This document shows positions 62,301 through 64,000 of a stretch of DNA of 64,000 bases, in pieces; the stretch's first letter is position 1, and each line of letters begins with the position of its first letter. Both the position numbers and the translations under genes were made by a program. The notes beneath the pieces are model-generated. The model did no database searches and was not told the origin of the DNA. It saw nothing but the letters and a program-made list of their open reading frames with translations. Source of the DNA: Roseihalotalea indica (GTDB lineage: Bacteria; Bacteroidota; Bacteroidia; Cytophagales; Cyclobacteriaceae); assembly GCF_022458895.1 (NCBI RefSeq), contig NZ_JAINFL010000006.1, positions 62,001 to 126,000 of the forward strand. The letters are read 5' to 3'.

Positions 62301-64000
62301 TGGTAGCATCAACCTCTGAACCAGCTAAAACCACTTCTCTTCCCCGAGAAATTCATCGGGTCATGCTGGATCTTGGGCAAACCCATCTGCTTCCGGCTAT
62401 GCAGCAATGGTTGCAGCAGGAAATGGAGTTTGTTCGCTCAGCAGAAAATCAGGCCCGGTTATTTTTTCAGGAGGTAACCCTGGCCCCAGACCCACTGGCG
62501 AAAGTGGAGGTTGGCAAGCGGTATTCGCATACATTATTACTGATGATTGCCGAACGATATTCCAAACCGGAAGCCCAATCGTTCAATACATTGTTTCCCG
62601 GGTATCGGGAGGCTCTGAACGCCTATCTACAGGAAATACCCAAGACGGAAATTCGGCGGCAGGATGAATCCCGGTTTACAGTTCAGGCCGAAGACCGCTG
62701 GATGACGCGTCTTACTAAATTTGGGAAAAGGCAAAGCCGGGTGATCTCGTACTGGCCAACCAAGGCCAAAAACCAAGTGCAAAAATGGCGTAAAAGAGAC
62801 CTGAAGCCAATCCCAGTCTGGCATTACACGGTGCCCTTTCGGGGGCTGGTCCGCTTCTGCTACCGGGAAAAGATGCTTCTGGCCTTGCGTCCTCTAGTCG
62901 AAGAAGCCTATCAGGTAATTACCCTGGCATCTAAAACTGTATGGAAAGCTCAGGACCGTCTTTATAAGATAGCTCATCAGCAAATAGTATCGGGCAGTGC
63001 AGACGAAAATAGCACCTTTGAAGCCTGGGAGGCCTACCAAACCGAGTTTGATACGGCCTGGGAGAAGCTGGAACAGTTTACTATCTCTTTGCCCGAAGAA
63101 CTGGCCGAAGTTTATTCTGATTTGCTAACCAGCCTCGAGCACCATTATGAGCGGGCCGGAACCTTAGAGTTACCTTCCTGGAACTTTCGGGTAGCTCGTT
63201 TGCAACGACTAAATCGCCAGTACGAAGCAGAGTTTCGCCGGCAAATTCAGGGTTGGCGCACCACCTTGTTTGCCTTACACGACGACTGGCGGTTGGACGA
63301 AGAATTAAATCTTCTCAACGACACCCTGTGGCTGGCTTATTTCCAATGGGTAAACCAACATAAGGTAGGCATGCTGGAGCAGGTGCAGCCGCAGACCGAG
63401 CAGATGGCGGCCACCATTCGGGAGTCTCTTGAACGGATTGAGGTTTGTCCATTGAAAGAGATGAAAAGAGGGTTGCGGCAAGAGCGGCGGGCCATTGATC
63501 AGCAACTCATTCGCCAGTGTATTCCGGCTACTACTTCCGTCATTCATCAACAGACTTTTGCTTCTGCGCTGAATGCGCTGCGACAGGCGAGTGAAGTAGC
63601 AGTAGAACAGATTGCCGACCAACGGGGATTGGTAGCCAGTGATGCTTACGATGAACCTCTACGGCTATCTGATGTTTCTTACGTTTCGCCTCGGCAATTG
63701 GCCAACTACGAGATGCTCCCTCTATTTTTAGCGGCTCTTAACGACATCCAACTGCAAACCCGACAGAAAGTAGGGCAGATTCAGAAACTAGTGCAGGAAG
63801 TAGGGCAGATATCTTATTTCAATCTGGATTCGGCCATCTCAGTGTATGAAGAGGAATCTTCTACTTCGGAAGAAGCCCAGCAAATTGCTTTGGAAGGGCT
63901 AAAGCGCGGGTTGACCAATGCCGAACGACTACACGAGCAGTTGCAGGAGCTCACTGACTATCAGGAAGGTGAGGTGCATAAGGCAGTGCAGGAGTTTGAA
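62300..64000 (+). CDS. Large unknown protein, truncated by the window end
   Basis: The frame starting with GTG at 62300 is open without a stop for 567 codons to the last base, so only the N-terminal part is visible. The product begins VVASTSEPAKTTSLPREIHR and continues with helical, Gln-, Glu- and Arg-rich sequence. Examples are ERYSKPEAQSFNTLFPGYRE (about residues 87-106), QRLNRQYEAEFRRQIQGW (about 305-322) and LRQASEVAVEQIADQR near 430. No signal peptide or TM segment is visible. A shorter start (the ATG at 62363) is possible. The 1-nt overlap with the coiled-coil gene suggests an operon. I do not recognise the family; a large helical scaffold or filament protein would fit. Confidence 0.75.
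   Translation, partial: MVASTSEPAKTTSLPREIHRVMLDLGQTHLLPAMQQWLQQEMEFVRSAENQARLFFQEVTLAPDPLAKVEVGKRYSHTLLLMIAERYSKPEAQSFNTLFPGYREALNAYLQEIPKTEIRRQDESRFTVQAEDRWMTRLTKFGKRQSRVISYWPTKAKNQVQKWRKRDLKPIPVWHYTVPFRGLVRFCYREKMLLALRPLVEEAYQVITLASKTVWKAQDRLYKIAHQQIVSGSADENSTFEAWEAYQTEFDTAWEKLEQFTISLPEELAEVYSDLLTSLEHHYERAGTLELPSWNFRVARLQRLNRQYEAEFRRQIQGWRTTLFALHDDWRLDEELNLLNDTLWLAYFQWVNQHKVGMLEQVQPQTEQMAATIRESLERIEVCPLKEMKRGLRQERRAIDQQLIRQCIPATTSVIHQQTFASALNALRQASEVAVEQIADQRGLVASDAYDEPLRLSDVSYVSPRQLANYEMLPLFLAALNDIQLQTRQKVGQIQKLVQEVGQISYFNLDSAISVYEEESSTSEEAQQIALEGLKRGLTNAERLHEQLQELTDYQEGEVHKAVQEFE

Noticed and set aside
62407..62667. 86-codon plus-strand frame
   Set aside because: It lies in another frame within the long open reading frame from 62300 to the window end.
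1..64000. CRISPR arrays, insertion sequences, prophage genes and rRNA
   Set aside because: I looked for regularly spaced repeats, transposase motifs, phage structural genes and rRNA sequence and found none.

Overview
The window looks like chromosomal DNA of a Bacteroidota bacterium, most likely a marine Cytophagales. Several secreted proteins end in type IX secretion (T9SS) type A sorting domains. Candidate promoters carry a TAnnTTTG -7 box rather than the E. coli type, and most starts lack Shine-Dalgarno sequences. The primase has the zinc-less N-terminus, and the Mrp ATPase the CxxC-less form, that I associate with this phylum. There are also Asp-box/VPS10-like exported repeats, a signal-peptided CHAT protein and an exported M16 peptidase. 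I see no prophage, insertion sequence, CRISPR array or rRNA.

Layout. 0-8.4 kb: a two-TM protein, an unknown helical protein, an alpha/beta hydrolase overlapping a DUF2817 zinc-peptidase-like gene, two Tat-exported ferritin-like proteins, a spore-photoproduct-lyase-family radical SAM protein, and a 0.75-kb hairpin-rich intergenic stretch ending in a 39-codon ORF. 8.4-13.5 kb: a minus-strand signalling operon (two STAS-like proteins, a HAMP-PAS histidine kinase, a YrdC-like protein), then a divergent alpha-oxoamine synthase fused to a GNAT-like domain. 13.5-24 kb, all minus: ddl, a PASTA protein and a T9SS cargo as one unit, and a leucine/isovalerate catabolic operon (MCC beta, methylglutaconyl-CoA hydratase, MCC alpha, acyl-CoA dehydrogenase, HMG-CoA lyase). 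24-31 kb, minus: a T9SS-sorted M43 metalloprotease, the Fe-S genes nifU-like and mrp, and an odd pair of a GRDP-like protein and a protein with a CSSC-repeat tail.

31-42.6 kb, mostly plus: an HU-like/DUF4469 protein, a GC-rich repeat patch, dnaG, two tandem App1-family phosphatases, KDG kinase and KDPG aldolase (lower Entner-Doudoroff/uronate route), and an M16 peptidase. 42.6-50.5 kb: a large VPS10/Asp-box protein, a GNAT, a repetitive fibre-like surface protein, an exported alkaline-phosphatase-superfamily enzyme and two tRNA genes (Leu-UAA, Gly-GCC). 50.7-54.5 kb: dcd, a PolB-like exonuclease and rnr. 54.6-59.8 kb, minus: a bestrophin, and a coupled pair of duplicated-domain lipoprotein plus TPR-CHAT protein. 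59.9-64 kb, plus: polyprenyl synthase, rhomboid, a small coiled-coil protein and a large unknown gene that runs off the window.

The best candidates for undescribed biology are the lipoprotein/CHAT pair (55.9-59.8 kb), the CSSC-tail/GRDP pair (29.2-30.8 kb), the dual-STAS kinase operon (8.4-10.9 kb), the synthase-GNAT fusion (11.1-13.5 kb) and the hairpin-rich region with a 39-codon ORF (7.5-8.4 kb). None can be called a proven system from sequence alone.
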